From the NCBI GenBank assembly GCA_963930655.1, contig OZ005618.1, positions 4,734,001-4,798,000 of the forward strand: DNA of 64,000 bases. The letters are read 5' to 3'. Source of the stretch: Myrica gale. Taxonomy: Eukaryota > Streptophyta > Magnoliopsida > Fagales > Myricaceae. Positions 24,553 to 35,271 of the stretch are shown here, piece by piece. Made by a program: the position numbers and the translations under genes. Below the pieces are notes generated by a model that saw only the letters and a program-made list of their open reading frames with translations, made no database searches and was not told the origin of the DNA. The first letter of the stretch is position 1. Each line of letters begins with the position of its first letter.

Positions 24553-24751
24553 GGGGATGTTTGAGTGTGAAAATTTTGGGTATTGAGATTTGTAAAATAT
24601 TATAAAGTAAATATATGTTATGAGAATTGGTGAAAAAGTGAAGAAAGAGAAGATTTTTAATAAATATTATAATAATAAAAAATTATGTGATAAATTTTTT
24701 AGTATTAAATCCAAATATTTTGCCGCAATTATTTGGTGCTCAAACATCCCC
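24553..24751. mobile_element. Tourist-like MITE inside the copia RT region
   Basis: The 199-bp element starts GGGGATGTTTGAG and ends with the exact inverse, flanked by TTA on both sides (24550-24552 and 24752-24754). A 3-bp TTA target duplication with short inverted repeats is typical of PIF/Harbinger (Tourist) MITEs. It sits just before the YVDD-coding segment, breaking the RT frame, so it is younger than the retrotransposon. Confidence 0.9.
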
Positions 24752-25077
24752 TTAGTCTATGTGGATGACATAGTTATTGCAAGTAATTCACCCCATCTGT
24801 TACAGCTCTTAAAGCATAACTAGACTCTTATTTCAAGTTCAAAGATTTGGGTTCTCTCAAATTTTTTCTTGGCTTGGAAGTTGCAAGGTCTACACGGGAC
24901 ATTTCTCTTTGTCAAAGAAAGTATACTTTGGAATCCTCAGTGATGTTGGTTTATTGGTAGCTAAACCTTCAAAAATTCTCATGGATCTTACTCTACGTCT
25001 TAACAATTCTGATGAAGAGTTGCTTGAAGACCTAAGTGCTTACAGGACACTTATAGGTCGCCTCTTGGGTATGTTTG

Positions 25078-25266
25078 GTGCCCAAATATTTGGGCTCAAA
25101 TATTTGGGTTTAATCATAAAAAATTCACCACATAATTTATTATTATTATAATACTTATTAAAAATCTTCTCTCTCTTTACTTTTTCACCAACTCCCATAA
25201 CATATCTTTACTTTATAATATTTCCCAAACCACTATACTCAAAATTTTCACCTTCAAACATCCTCC
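25078..25266. mobile_element. Second Tourist-like MITE in copia pol, opposite orientation
   Basis: The left end GGTATGTTTGGTG and right end CACCTTCAAACATCCTCC are imperfect inverted repeats. The interior (TTACTTTTTCACCAACTCCC, ACTTTATAATATTTCCC) is the reverse complement of the interior of the MITE at 24553-24751, so the two belong to one family. It breaks the frame between the GRLL segment and the following RT/RNase H segment. Target duplication approximate (TTG/TTA). Confidence 0.82.
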
Positions 25267-25879
25267 TTATATCTAACTATTACTCAGCCAGACATATGTT
25301 TTGTTGTGAACACTTTGAGTCAATTTATTCTCATTCTAAGACAGCACATCATGAGGCAGCTATCAAAGTTCTTAAATATCTTAAAGGAAATCCCAGTCAA
25401 GGCATTTTTCTTTCTAGTTCTTCATCATTTCAGCTAAAGGCCTTCTGTGATAATGATTGGGCAACACACCCTGATACCCGCAGATCAGTTACTGGGTATA
25501 CCATTTTTATTGGTGATTCTCTCATATCATGGAAGTAGAAAAGAAAGTCACAGTGAGCAGATCTTCAGCTGAGGCTGAGTATAGGTCCGTGGTTGTGAGT
25601 TAAAATGGTTGCTCCTTTTATTACAAGACCTCTCTGTTTTGTATAATCAACCAGCATCTCTATTTTGTGACAGTAAGGCAGCTTTGCATATTGCTGCAAA
25701 TCCCGTGTTCCATGAACGCACGAAACATATAGATATTGATTGTCATCTCGTGAGTGAAATGATCCAACAACAGTTATTCAAAACTTTTCATGTGTCTACT
25801 GATCACTAGATAGTTGATTTATTGACAAAGCCTTTATCATTTGATTTTTTCAGTAATTAGTTTTTAAGGTTGGCATGTT

Positions 25880-26260
25880 AGATATTCACAGTCCAGCTTG
25901 AGGGGGCTATTAAATACTATTAAGGGTGCGTTTGTGTACCAAAATTTTACCCCCTCTAAAATTTTAACACAATTAAATATTACAATATAATATCTCTCTC
26001 TCCATCAAATCATTACTATTTACTACAAAAAATATAAAAAATTACCTCTCTCTTCACTTTTTCACTAAACCCAATACTTAAAATTTTAACAACACTAAAA
26101 TTTTACAACACAAACACAACCTAAGTTGTTAGTTGATAACTCATTTAGGCTTGTTAGTTAGTCGACTCTGTTATTAACAAAGTTCACACTTGTATATAAA
26201 GAGAGGATGACGTATTATTCATTTTTATGTTGAATGAAATAGCTATGCATTAAACTAAAA
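25880..26260 (+). repeat. 3' LTR region of the copia element, split by a MITE
   Basis: A polypurine tract, CTTGAGGGGG (25898-25907), precedes the LTR. The LTR has a TATA-like TGTATATAAAG at about 26191-26201 and ends CATTAAACTAAAA, matching the 5' remnant. A 198-bp MITE interrupts it near its start. Exact LTR start not resolved. Confidence 0.7.
25924..26121. mobile_element. Third Tourist-like MITE, in the copia 3' LTR
   Basis: It begins GGGTGCGTTTGTGT and ends ACACAAACACAACC, with TAA flanking both sides (25921-25923 and 26122-26124). The interior is rich in AAAATTTTA and CTCTCTCTTCACTTTTTCAC, like the other two MITEs. Confidence 0.82.
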
Positions 26261-26880
26261 TCATTCATCTCTTTTGGTGTGCTTGGATCAAATGCGGTCA
26301 TCTAGCAATTTTTGCCCACTCCTTAGCCATTTTTTGTAATGTGTCATATTTGTGTGCTCATTCTTAATTTGTGTTGGCACGAATGGCGAGTAGGTTAATT
26401 GGGATTGAGGTGGTTGTGAAAGGATCTCTAGTGCTAACATGGGCCATAATAGACTTGCGTGGGAGGATAAGTGCAGAGATGAGGGACCAGTGGCATCCAT
26501 GGGCACCATTGACAAGCCCATAGCACGAGCGGCAACAACACGACAGCGCACTCGAGTTAGGCACACCAACGCTCCTGGCAAGTCATGGCGCCCCAGACAT
26601 GTCATGACACAGCTCCACAGAAATCCTTGGCCACCAGCTAAGCCAAGCAACAGCAGCAAGACAACAGACAAATGACTGTCATGACACAGGATGACCACCA
26701 CTAGTGGCGGAGCACCATCACCCTTACCTGTGCTAGGTGGGGATTGGAAGAGGAAGGTTCTGTAAGCCGAAGGAGCACCACCACTCATGGAGGTGTAAGC
26801 GACAGCGGATGACGGCGAGATCCAGACATTCATGGAGGTATCATAGGAGATTAGTTTCCTTTCTTGTTGAGTTGAATAAA
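26261..26880. other. GC-richer unassigned segment downstream of the copia element
   Basis: A 198-codon frame on the minus strand (26884-26288) spans this segment, but its composition (long Leu/Val/Ser runs) and overlap with a plus-strand frame suggest no selection for coding. I recognise no domain. It may be part of the LTR element that seems to follow at 26.9-27.2 kb. Confidence 0.35.
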
Positions 26881-26884
26881 TCAT

Positions 26885-27500
26885 ATCTTCTAGATTTATG
26901 GATCATTTCCTAAACTCTAGAAGATTCATTTCCTTTTGAGTTTTTCTTGATGTAGGCATGTAATATCAAATCTTATTGATTGATGCGATTGATTCCTAAA
27001 GATCAGTGATTTGATTTGAGTCAATTAGGGTTTGTAAGCTCCTAAGGATGTCTATATAAACACCCTTAGGTGCATTAGAGTTATACATTCATAATAGTAG
27101 TGTCTTGGAGAGCCTGGGTACTTTTAGGAAGTGTTTTGGCCAAGCATAGGCACGCATATGCTAATTTGGTATCAATGCTAATAACTTTGTCATTTGGGAT
27201 TCATTTTAGGCTAATAACCTAGTTTGGGTACTCGTTCTTGGGCCAATTAACCCTTGCTCGAGATTGTTCTTGTGTTCTTGGGCCAATTAACCCTTAACCA
27301 CTTTCTATGTTCTTCAATGATAATATCTCGAGTGTTCTCCATTTTGTGTATTAGATTCTATATTTCAGCTTGTGTGTTGCCAAGAACGGTTTAAGATGAT
27401 CGATTGTCGTGCTCGTGTTCGAATCACTTGGCAGGAGCTGGTGTTGTTAAAGTGGCATAGACCGGGGTCCCTAAAAGGTTGACCCTCCTCCCTTCTGGCG
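26885..27500 (+). mobile_element. Probable LTR and leader of a second, truncated retroelement
   Basis: A TATA-like TCTATATAAACACC (about 27050) lies about 110 bp before TGGTATCAATGC (27167-27178), which resembles an initiator-tRNA-Met primer-binding site. Downstream is a short duplicated phrase, GTTCTTGGGCCAATTAACCC, at about 27231 and 27270. No gag or pol is visible and no matching second LTR was found, so this is tentative. Confidence 0.4.
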
Positions 27501-28105
27501 ACCAAAGTCGCCTTCAATGGTGTTGGTAGATGTTAGGTTGGGTATGTGGATTCGAGTAAACTGTATGGGCATTTTGGCTCTGTTGGTTATGACCTTTAAG
27601 GTAGGTTGATTTGTGGCAATTTCGGCTGTATGCCCTTTAAGATTGTAATGGGTTGTATGCCCCTTATCATGTATCCTGCTCCTAATGATCTGAATGTATT
27701 AAGCACGTATGTACTCGGCCTATTTGTGAAATGATTTGATATCACAGTTGCGAAGGGAGAAAAAATGGCGCATATTTCATTTGCTTGGACGTATATTTCA
27801 GGCCTGCTTAACCAATGTACTAACTTTTCATATTGGTAGCACCCTGTCTGCAATTAAAAATAACTACATCGTAAAAGAAAAAACATAAAACAAGCCAGAA
27901 CAAAAAGTTGTGCTCATGTTTTACTATTCACATATCTCCAAATTTACCTGGTTAAATATAAATCCATATTTTATAGTGAAAAGTTTTAGGATTCCGTGGG
28001 AATTTTCAAAGAAAGGCACCTTTACAGATGGGCTTTGTTGGGTTTTATTTTATTTTTATTTCCAAATTGCCTATAAGAGAAAAAAAACAATAATTAAGTA
28101 ATAAA

Positions 28106-28325
28106 TACAATTTGCACCTCAAACTATTATTTTTATCACATTATATCTATTAACTATTTAGTTCAGATACTTTACACCCTCCATTAAAAATTTTCTTCAA
28201 TTTCGATAGAAAAGTGATTTTCTGGAATATAGAATGACAAAAATCAAAATTAATGAAAAATGTTATGAAATTAATAATTTATGAGTTTAATTTTATAAAA
28301 ATAATAATTTGGTGTGCAAAATGTC
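28106..28325. mobile_element. MITE-like foldback element upstream of the 47-aa gene
   Basis: AATACAATTTGCACCTCAAA at the left is mirrored at the right by GGTGTGCAAAATG in inverse, with an inner inverted ATTATTTTTAT. It is about 220 bp, AT-rich and non-coding. Confidence 0.55.
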
Positions 28326-28419
28326 AAAAATATAATACAAAATATATTTATTAAAAAAAGAAGAAAAGAATTGCATTGGGATGTTGTTGCTGCTTATTCT
28401 TATTGCCTAGTCCTTCATT

Positions 28420-28680
28420 TGGTTCAGCCCAGGAAATTGGGCCTAGCCCGGCCTTATGGACTATTCTCCCCGGTCTATGTTCTTGAAACATTGGGCGACT
28501 GACCCATGTCTGACTCTAATTCCAGCCCGCTTATGGCCCAGCAGTTCTGTACTACCCTTCTGAGCCGACGTAGCATCCGGATCCGGACATGTGTCCGTGG
28601 GTGATTCTGGTTACCCGATAGATCCCTGCCTTCCCAATTCGATATAAAATGCGCAGGCGTAGATTTTCAGGCTTGGAGCG
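28420..28680 (+). promoter_or_regulatory. Probable promoter of the 47-aa protein gene
   Basis: Several site-II-like motifs (TTGGGCC at about 28437, GGGCGACTGACCC near 28493, TGGCCCAGC near 28535) lie 95-210 bp upstream of a TATA-like GATATAAAATG (about 28640). Site II plus TATA upstream of a small gene is common for growth-related plant genes. The transcription start would fall near 28670, about 135 bases before the ATG. Confidence 0.5.
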
Positions 28681-28804
28681 CCGTCTCGGGAAGATTGGTG
28701 AAGGTCCGTGACTGTGAGAGAGCGAGCAAGAGTGTTAGGGTACTTCTTCTGTTGCGAGCATCACGTAAAGAAAAGTAGGTTGCTAACAAATCGAATCGGC
28801 CACA

Positions 28805-30836
28805 ATGATCTACGACGTGAACTCACCGCTCTTCCGATCCTTCCTCAGCCAGAAGGGTGGTTCCTCTGACAAGAGGTATTTTTTTAATCGTTTTTAACCT
28901 ATAGGGTTTGTATTTGCTCACATGTATGGTTTGTGCTTGTTTTGATACGTACGCGGGGATTATTTTTCGGTGAGCTTTTCGTTCCATTGGAAGCTCGTGG
29001 GGTATATGGATCAAGGTAGTGCCTTTTAGGATGATTATTTTGAGGCTGTTGTCAAATGGAATGTTTTCTGGGCTCGGCTTATGAAAGTAGCTGCAGAAAT
29101 ATCGACTTCTCGAAATGCTATATTTTCTTTCCTTGTTCTATGAAGTAGGTTTTTGTATTTAACTCGAATCATACTTATATCTAGTATATTTGAATGAACC
29201 GTCCGTCAATCTCTAAGAAATTTTTAATTAGATGTTTTAAGTCTGTACACATCGGAAAAGAGGTCTTGTTTTGGGAAGATTTGATTAGGAAACTTTCCCT
29301 GGGTGAAGAAGTGAGTTATTTAGGAGGCAATAATGGTGTCGTTTGCTGCCTTACTCTAGCCCGAAAGGATAATAGACGGATACGAGAAATGCCTATAGAG
29401 GGCCTGTGTTTTGTTGAGAAACTCACTAGACTGTTATCGGTAAATACTGGATTAGTAAAGGAAATAAGTTATGGATGATTTTGATACCTCTTTCTCTCTA
29501 CATTTCTTAACATCTGTAACACTAAAAGATCTTTATGATGATATATTCAGATGGATTTGACTTAGTTTGAGTGAGGAGAATGAAAGGTTTTCTGCAGTGT
29601 TGGGTTTCTTTAACCAGAATCAATTGATTCTGTGGATTATTAGCTGTCTATCGATGCTTAACTTAGATTTTCCTTCAGATTGTTGCTTTTGGGCTGTCTT
29701 TATTTTCTCTTGAGGCTCTTCAACTCGTTGATTTTCTTTTATATTTTGTGCAATGTGGTCTGGTCTTCTCTTGTTTTTTTATGTCATTGCCTCATGCGCA
29801 GTCTTTTCTTGCTTTTTTGTTTTAGTTTGGTCCGCACTTACGTCTCACAAAGTTTAGAAACCTCAATAAGAAGGAAGGTGTATCATAGGAACGCTTAACA
29901 ACTTATTGCTTCTGAAAGAGTTGTACATTTGCTTGGTACAATGACCTTCAAGGTTTCCCTACTGTGGTTTTTGCAATTCTCTTTTTCTGTGATTTTTTCT
30001 CAAACAATTTGCTCAGTGCGAGTACCTACTCCAAAAAGTTCATAGTAGTTTGTTAAATACTTCAGCATTGAAGAAGCGGAAATTTAGTTTTGCAACTGTT
30101 GTATTTTATGAGTATGTTGATTGATGTGAATTATATATGTGGTTGTTTTAAATGTAGCGTATTGTAACCTACCAATAGTTGGATTCAGTCGTGGTTTATT
30201 TGGGTATAGTTCAAATTCAGTATGCTGCTTGGTCATTGTTAGATCTTTAAATCTGGGTTGTAGACCAAATTTGAGCTGGTGTATCGTGTAATGTATAAAT
30301 AAATGAATTGACAGATTGGCCTGAGTTTTGTTGGGGTTGAGTTGTTATGGGCCTTAAGCATTCTTATGTCTTTGGTGCATTTAGCTTCAGTTAAAATGAT
30401 CCAAGTATTATGTGAATATGTCTGCGTGCGTATTCGATGATTTGTTTGGTGAGGTACTATACTCTCCAATCTTAATTTTTTTAGTTGGATCTCCTATTGC
30501 ATCTCCCTCTCTCTCTGGTGAATATTTTTGTTTCTACATCTGTTAAACCACTTGGTTTTGTTGTTTATAATGAGGCGTGTGTGTTAGACCAGCCTATTTG
30601 GAGTAACTAAAAGTACATTTGCTCGCATTAGCCCCTTTATTATTGTGTCGGTGGATTAAATCGGTTGATTTCTATGTAATGAACATTAATAGAGCAACTT
30701 GTTATTCTTGCTCCTTGGCATTTCTTTCGATTTATGAGAGTATTTGTTTTGTTGGGGTTTCAGGAAAATGGAAGAGCAGAAACCAAAGGAGCAGAGGCCC
30801 AAAGCAAATGAGAATAAGCCTGTTATGACAGAGTGA
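28805..30836 (+). CDS. Conserved 47-aa small plant protein, function unknown
   Basis: Two exons, 28805-28875 and 30764-30836, flank an intron of about 1.89 kb (donor AG|GTATTT, acceptor TTTCAG). The product is 47 aa: MIYDVNSPLFRSFLSQKGG, a Ser-Ser-Asp-Lys-Arg link, then a very hydrophilic tail (MEEQKPKEQRPKANENKPVM, then TE). The intron splits an Arg codon. I believe a protein of this form is widespread in land plants, but I know no assigned function. No signal peptide or membrane segment is seen; the basic, proline-containing tail is probably disordered. The upstream TATA box and clean splice sites argue for a real gene, although standard ORF length filters would miss it. Confidence 0.75.
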
Positions 30837-33750
30837 CGTCTGCTGGGGGTATCATGTGAAAAATGGGGTAGGATGGTAGATGTTGTAACTTCTAGGGTGT
30901 GTTGGTGAGTACTTCATTAAAGCCATGGTGTGGCTTCACTTTTGTGTTTGTAATGGTCTCTCTGTTTGGACGTGGATGCTTTTTGAGTTTCTAATGGCTA
31001 TATACCTTTCCGTTTGAAACCCTACAATTCTCTTGTTCATGCACGTGGTGTTCTTCTTCCTTATCCCCGCACCCACCCAGATTTGTTTTGGATTCTCACT
31101 TTTGTGGGATTATTAAGGACTTCTGATTGACTAGAAAAGGCTAACTTTTCTTTAGAAAAAAGTTGAAGGTAGACTAGATGCCCCCCCCCCCCCCCCCGGG
31201 GGCCTTAGTGCGTTAGGATGGTTAACTGTCAACAGTAGGCCCCGCTTGTTCATGATTAAGTGGAAGTAATCACCTGAGTACATTGCTTTAAGGTCTGAGC
31301 TGCAATGAATATGTCGCTTCTCATTGCAGTAATAGGAGGGTCAAGTTTCTAGTAACTGGTGGAGAGTAGCAAGTATCATTGTGTCTGTTATGCTAAACAA
31401 AGCACTAGCTTCGTATATGACCACTCTATTCTCTCGGATGACTGAAAATAGGGCCGGTTGATGCTAAGTCCTCAGGGATGGACCATCAGCCAGGTCAAGT
31501 CTACCACCACTTAAACTTCGGAATTCTACATAGTGCAGAGACCAATCTGAGTATAATGGGGTTATTGTGATTTGAGCCATTGTTGGAAACAAGTCCTGAA
31601 TCCTAGACACAGTCCGGACACTACTAAACTACCACCTCTGATGATGCATTGTTAGTAACTTAACTGCAAGCTACCACCTCTGATGATGCATTGTTAGTAA
31701 CTTAACTGCAAGCTACCACCTCTGATGATGCATTGTTAGTAACTTAACTGCAAGCTACCACCTCTGGTGATGCATTGTTCGTAACTTAACTGCTCGCTAG
31801 AAGGGCGCAAGCCTCCAATAATCCAATTTCGTGGCATTTTGTCAGACAAGAGAGATGGATTCGAGTCAACTAAAGAGAGTGGTCGATTTGCTAAGTAGAC
31901 GGTCCCAGATTGCTTTTCTTTACCTTAAGTATGCATCATAGATTTCCCCCCTTATTTTCTGCCGGTCCTTCGATCAGAGTGAGCAAATGCCACCGACATA
32001 CCATAGAAGACAAACGGCACGTTGGTATAGATACGTTGGTCAAAATGAGATGGAAAAGAAAATCTGCCAAAGCTTCCATTGAGAGACGCTGATGAGAGCC
32101 CGGGAGACTCAAAAGCATAGCATGCAGACATATGGGTCCCTTGAGGGATGAAAAAGCCGGGGACCGAGGGGTGCATGCAGGGAAAGAACTTGAGTGGTCA
32201 TGAGTGGCTTCCCATGTGCAATCCATCTTACCTGCTTGCACCTCAATCACTCTCTGCCTCCTCCTATCATCAATCTTCCTACATGAGAGGCACCAGCAAC
32301 TTCTTTTTTCTAGGTGCGCCATATTCCTTCCACATCAAATTAGTGTTAAATCTTCAAAGCTGGATGGTTGTTAGTTGCATGACTGGATCTAATAGGCTAA
32401 TTCCATGTCACAAATTATGCTGTGATTGATGATAAAGGGAAAAGATTTCTTCTGACAGCAAAAGGGTTAATTATGGTGTGTTGTAATTGAAGAAAGTTTG
32501 TGTTTTGTCGAACAGTGCCGACTGGCTAGAAAATATTCAGTGTGTTTTGTCTGTGGGGTTGATGGTGCCCGAGCTTAATAAGGGGTAGATACTGACAGCG
32601 GCAACAGAGCTTCTGCATTAGCAAAACAGAGACGAAAGTATTGGGGAAGCAAGAATGGTGATATGCCTGCCCGTGTACGAAATATGCCAAAGAAAATAGT
32701 TACATCCACGAATATTTTCGGCTAGAATTGAACTACCGTATTACACTAGTTTGTACGGTCTGTTTTAGTTGTATAAATCCCCTGTCTCTCATCTGCTCTT
32801 TTGTGTCTCGTATATCTCTTTCTTTTCTGCATTTCAGCTCCATGCGAGAGAAATGCAGATGGAGAAAGAAAGGAAAAAAACGAGATCGAGCGAAATTCGA
32901 GGAATTAACTTGGTTTGACCATGGCGACCAGCGTTCAGAAGAACCAAAGAAATAGAGCACAAAGAAGTGTAGTAGGCTAGTAAGAACAGAGCTCTAACAC
33001 TGCAATAACTTGGAGTATAACTAGCAATGTCAAACTTTAAGAAACTGCCAAAAAAAACAGAAGAAAAAATGGAATGCTAGAGATTCACCGAAATATATGA
33101 AAAACAAGCCCAGAGTTTAGGTATCTAAAAACTAGCAGCAGTTCCTTGAGTAAGAAGCTGGTTTCCTCAATTGAAGCTATGAGTATCCTGTTACTGAAGT
33201 TGTCATGATATGACAGGCTTGCTTGTCTTCTTGTTGAAAAATAAGCGTGTTGGTATTATCATGTCACTCAAAGTGTTTGCACGTTAAAGCATACTAGGAT
33301 CCTTTACAAAATTTTTTCCCAATCGGATAGAAATAGACAGCAGATAGACACTACTCTTTAATGTTGCTCTTTTTGTAAAATTTTAAACAACATGAGTTCT
33401 ATAATATGGTCTACCTGTTATATCTCTCTCTGAATTGCATGGCGTAATTCAAGTAAGAAATTATAGAGATTTTGATCCGGTATTAAGTAGAATTGTATGC
33501 AGAAGATGCCTCGAGCACATTTGGCTGCAAATTTGTCAATTATTTACCTGGTGGTATAAGTTAAGTTTTAGAAACTCTTTCTTTGGCAGAAGTTGTTTGG
33601 GAGTAAATTTCTTTGACGATACTGAATTTGTACAGATTCTATGCAATTATCAACCAGGACTTAGGGGGCTGTTCATGCAAATCTGAATCAAAAAGGAAAA
33701 GAAAAGAAAACTTGGTTGATATAGACGGAGGAAAAGTTTCTAAAGGTACT
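30837..33750. other. Intergenic region with repeats, no gene recognised
   Basis: It holds the 3' UTR of the 47-aa gene, a C17-G5 homopolymer at 31181-31202, a 42-bp tandem repeat at 31629-31796, and short open frames at 31936-32322 (minus), 32148-32429 (plus) and 32728-32960 (both strands) without recognisable domains. Some may derive from decayed retroelements, but I could not show it. Confidence 0.5.
31629..31796. repeat. 42-bp tandem repeat, four copies
   Basis: Four head-to-tail copies of a 42-bp unit beginning CTACCACCTCTGATGATGCA. The first three are nearly identical; the fourth has GGTGATG and TTCGTAAC substitutions and ends TGCTCG. No open frame is maintained across the array. Confidence 0.92.
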
Positions 33751-33764
33751 TTTTCTTTCTAGTG

Positions 33765-33954
33765 GTAGTTACTCTCTCTCTCTCTCTTCCCTTTATTCAC
33801 GCCGCTCTCACTTCCAATCTAACACTTTTCTCCTCCACTGCTGAAACGAGAAAACAAGAAGGCTTTTCTACCTCTCCCTTCCATTCCGATTGCTGATACA
33901 GAATAAAAACGAAACCGTCCTCTCCCCTTTCTCTCTTAGACACCAAGAGGGAAA
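33765..33954 (+). promoter_or_regulatory. Probable 5' leader of the 438-aa gene, with (CT)n tract
   Basis: A CT microsatellite (about 33772-33788) and a pyrimidine-rich stretch lie just upstream of the ATG at 33955. Pyrimidine patches at or just after the transcription start are common in plant leaders. No clear TATA box could be placed. Confidence 0.4.
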
Positions 33955-35271
33955 ATGTCTGAGTTCTCTTTCTCAAGCACCTCCAAGGAAACAGAATTCT
34001 CTAGTCTTCTCCTCTCTGATTTGTTCCATTTTTGCTTCTTCGTTATCTCTCACCCCCTTTACTTCTCTTACTTCGTCTTCTTTTCACCCTACCTTCTCAA
34101 GCTCCTCTCCTTCCTATCTCCTCTCTTCATCACCACCTTTCTCCTCCTCCTTGTTCTTCTCACTGTCTCCCCCGACCTTGTCCGACAACACTCTCACGTC
34201 TCCGAATTGTCAGAATCCGGGGCGGGGTTTCTTGTTGGCACATATCATGCTGTTCTAGAAAGATTACAGCCTAAAGTTCTGGACGATGAAAATCATGAGA
34301 ATTTTCAACAATTTGAGGAGCTTGAAATGTACAAGATTGTGTTTGACACGTCCACATTGGGAATTCGAGAGGAGCCGGAGGAAGTGTTGGAGTTGGAAGT
34401 TAAAGAAATTTGCTCGGAATCATATCAAGCACTGGTTGAAAAGAGTTTGGCTTCTGGAGGCAATTGTACAAGTGACTTGGAAGCTGTAACTAGCAATTCA
34501 TATGGGCATCCGGTTGAGACGAGACAGCCGGAAATCACTCAACAGATTACGGGAGTGAAGAGATTAGTATGCTTTTTCCAAGAAAAGAATGAATTGGAAA
34601 CTATGTCGGGTGTAAAGGAAGAGAAAGAAGTCAACCAACTAGGCGCAGAGTCCAATAAAGTAGAAGGAAAAGAAAAACCATCCATGATTAGAAGCGGATC
34701 CAAGGCAATGTGTAATGAGGAAAATGATACTACACTCGGCACTAAATATAGTGAAAAGCTTGATCCCAAGATGAGGATAAACTCCCTAAGCGAAGGTGCA
34801 ATTCTTGAGAGTCCTAATAGTGATGGTCCTGATGGAGAATCTACTTCAAAAATGATGGAGAACTCTCAAGCAATATTGGGTTCCAGTGCTCTTGGAAGCT
34901 TTGGTTCGATGAGGAAAGAGAAGGAGTGGAGAAGGACACTGGCATGCAAGCTCTTCGAGGAGAGACACAATGTGGATGGAGCTGAAGGTATGGATTTCCT
35001 ATGGGAAACATATGAAACCGACACAAACAAGACGCAGGCGAAAAGCAACACGAAGAAGGGAAAGAAAAGTGGGATTTGGTACAATGAGGATGAGGAGGAG
35101 GAAGAGGAAGACATGGATGGGCAGTTGTGCTGCCTGCAGGCTTTGAAGTTCTCAGCAGGGAAGATGAACTTAGGAATGGGAAGGCCTAATCTTGTCAAAA
35201 TCTCCAAGGCCCTGAAAGGGGTAGGATGGTTGCACCAACTCGGCAGGCATGGAAAGAATGGATACCATTGA
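33955..35271 (+). CDS. Intronless gene, 438-aa membrane-anchored protein of unknown function
   Basis: A single open frame of 438 codons starting MSEFSFSSTSKETEF. Hydrophobic stretches at about 19-47 and 49-70 (SPLFITTFLLLLVLLTV) predict one or two membrane segments near the N terminus. A long acidic, Ser/Glu-rich middle (about 90-370), probably disordered, follows. The C terminus is distinct: an acidic run DEEEEEEDMDG (about 379-389), then QLCCLQALKFSAGKMNLGMG and RPNLVKISKALKGVGWLHQL (about 390-428). This tail looks like the conserved part; I have a vague memory of similar tails in unannotated angiosperm proteins but no function. Full length with no frame breaks; high confidence that it is a gene, none about its role. 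Frames on the minus strand here are shadows. Confidence 0.82.
   Translation: MSEFSFSSTSKETEFSSLLLSDLFHFCFFVISHPLYFSYFVFFSPYLLKLLSFLSPLFITTFLLLLVLLTVSPDLVRQHSHVSELSESGAGFLVGTYHAVLERLQPKVLDDENHENFQQFEELEMYKIVFDTSTLGIREEPEEVLELEVKEICSESYQALVEKSLASGGNCTSDLEAVTSNSYGHPVETRQPEITQQITGVKRLVCFFQEKNELETMSGVKEEKEVNQLGAESNKVEGKEKPSMIRSGSKAMCNEENDTTLGTKYSEKLDPKMRINSLSEGAILESPNSDGPDGESTSKMMENSQAILGSSALGSFGSMRKEKEWRRTLACKLFEERHNVDGAEGMDFLWETYETDTNKTQAKSNTKKGKKSGIWYNEDEEEEEEDMDGQLCCLQALKFSAGKMNLGMGRPNLVKISKALKGVGWLHQLGRHGKNGYH

Larger units (their letters stand above)
20850..26260 (+). mobile_element. Decayed Ty1-copia LTR retrotransposon with nested MITEs
   Basis: The order is that of a copia element: 5' LTR remnant, primer-binding site, gag, protease, integrase, RT, RNase H, polypurine tract and 3' LTR. 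Gag begins at 21024 (NPLYLHHAENPG). A zinc knuckle, CTHCSKTGHTMEKC, lies at about 21840-21885. Protease shows DTSATDHM at about 22236. The pre-integrase block is LWHCRLGHL (about 22630); integrase shows FLIIVDDYSR and TPQQNSVVERKH. RT shows LKKSLYGLKQASRQ and YVDDIVIASNS; RNase H shows AFCDNDWA and [11 protein letters not shown]. Stops and frameshifts break it at many places (for example 21326, 22360, 22676, 22907, 23468), two MITEs interrupt pol and a third splits the 3' LTR. It cannot be autonomous. Confidence 0.93.

Noticed and set aside
20850..26260. Copia element as a possibly active retrotransposon
   Set aside because: The 5' LTR is truncated, stops and frameshifts occur throughout, and three MITEs interrupt it.
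26288..26884. 198-codon minus-strand open frame
   Set aside because: No recognisable domain, biased Leu/Val/Ser runs, overlapped by a plus frame, and flanked by retroelement debris.
27380..27450. Possible tRNA-like GTTCGAATC motif near 27417
   Set aside because: No cloverleaf could be built around it; it is within suspected retroelement leader DNA.
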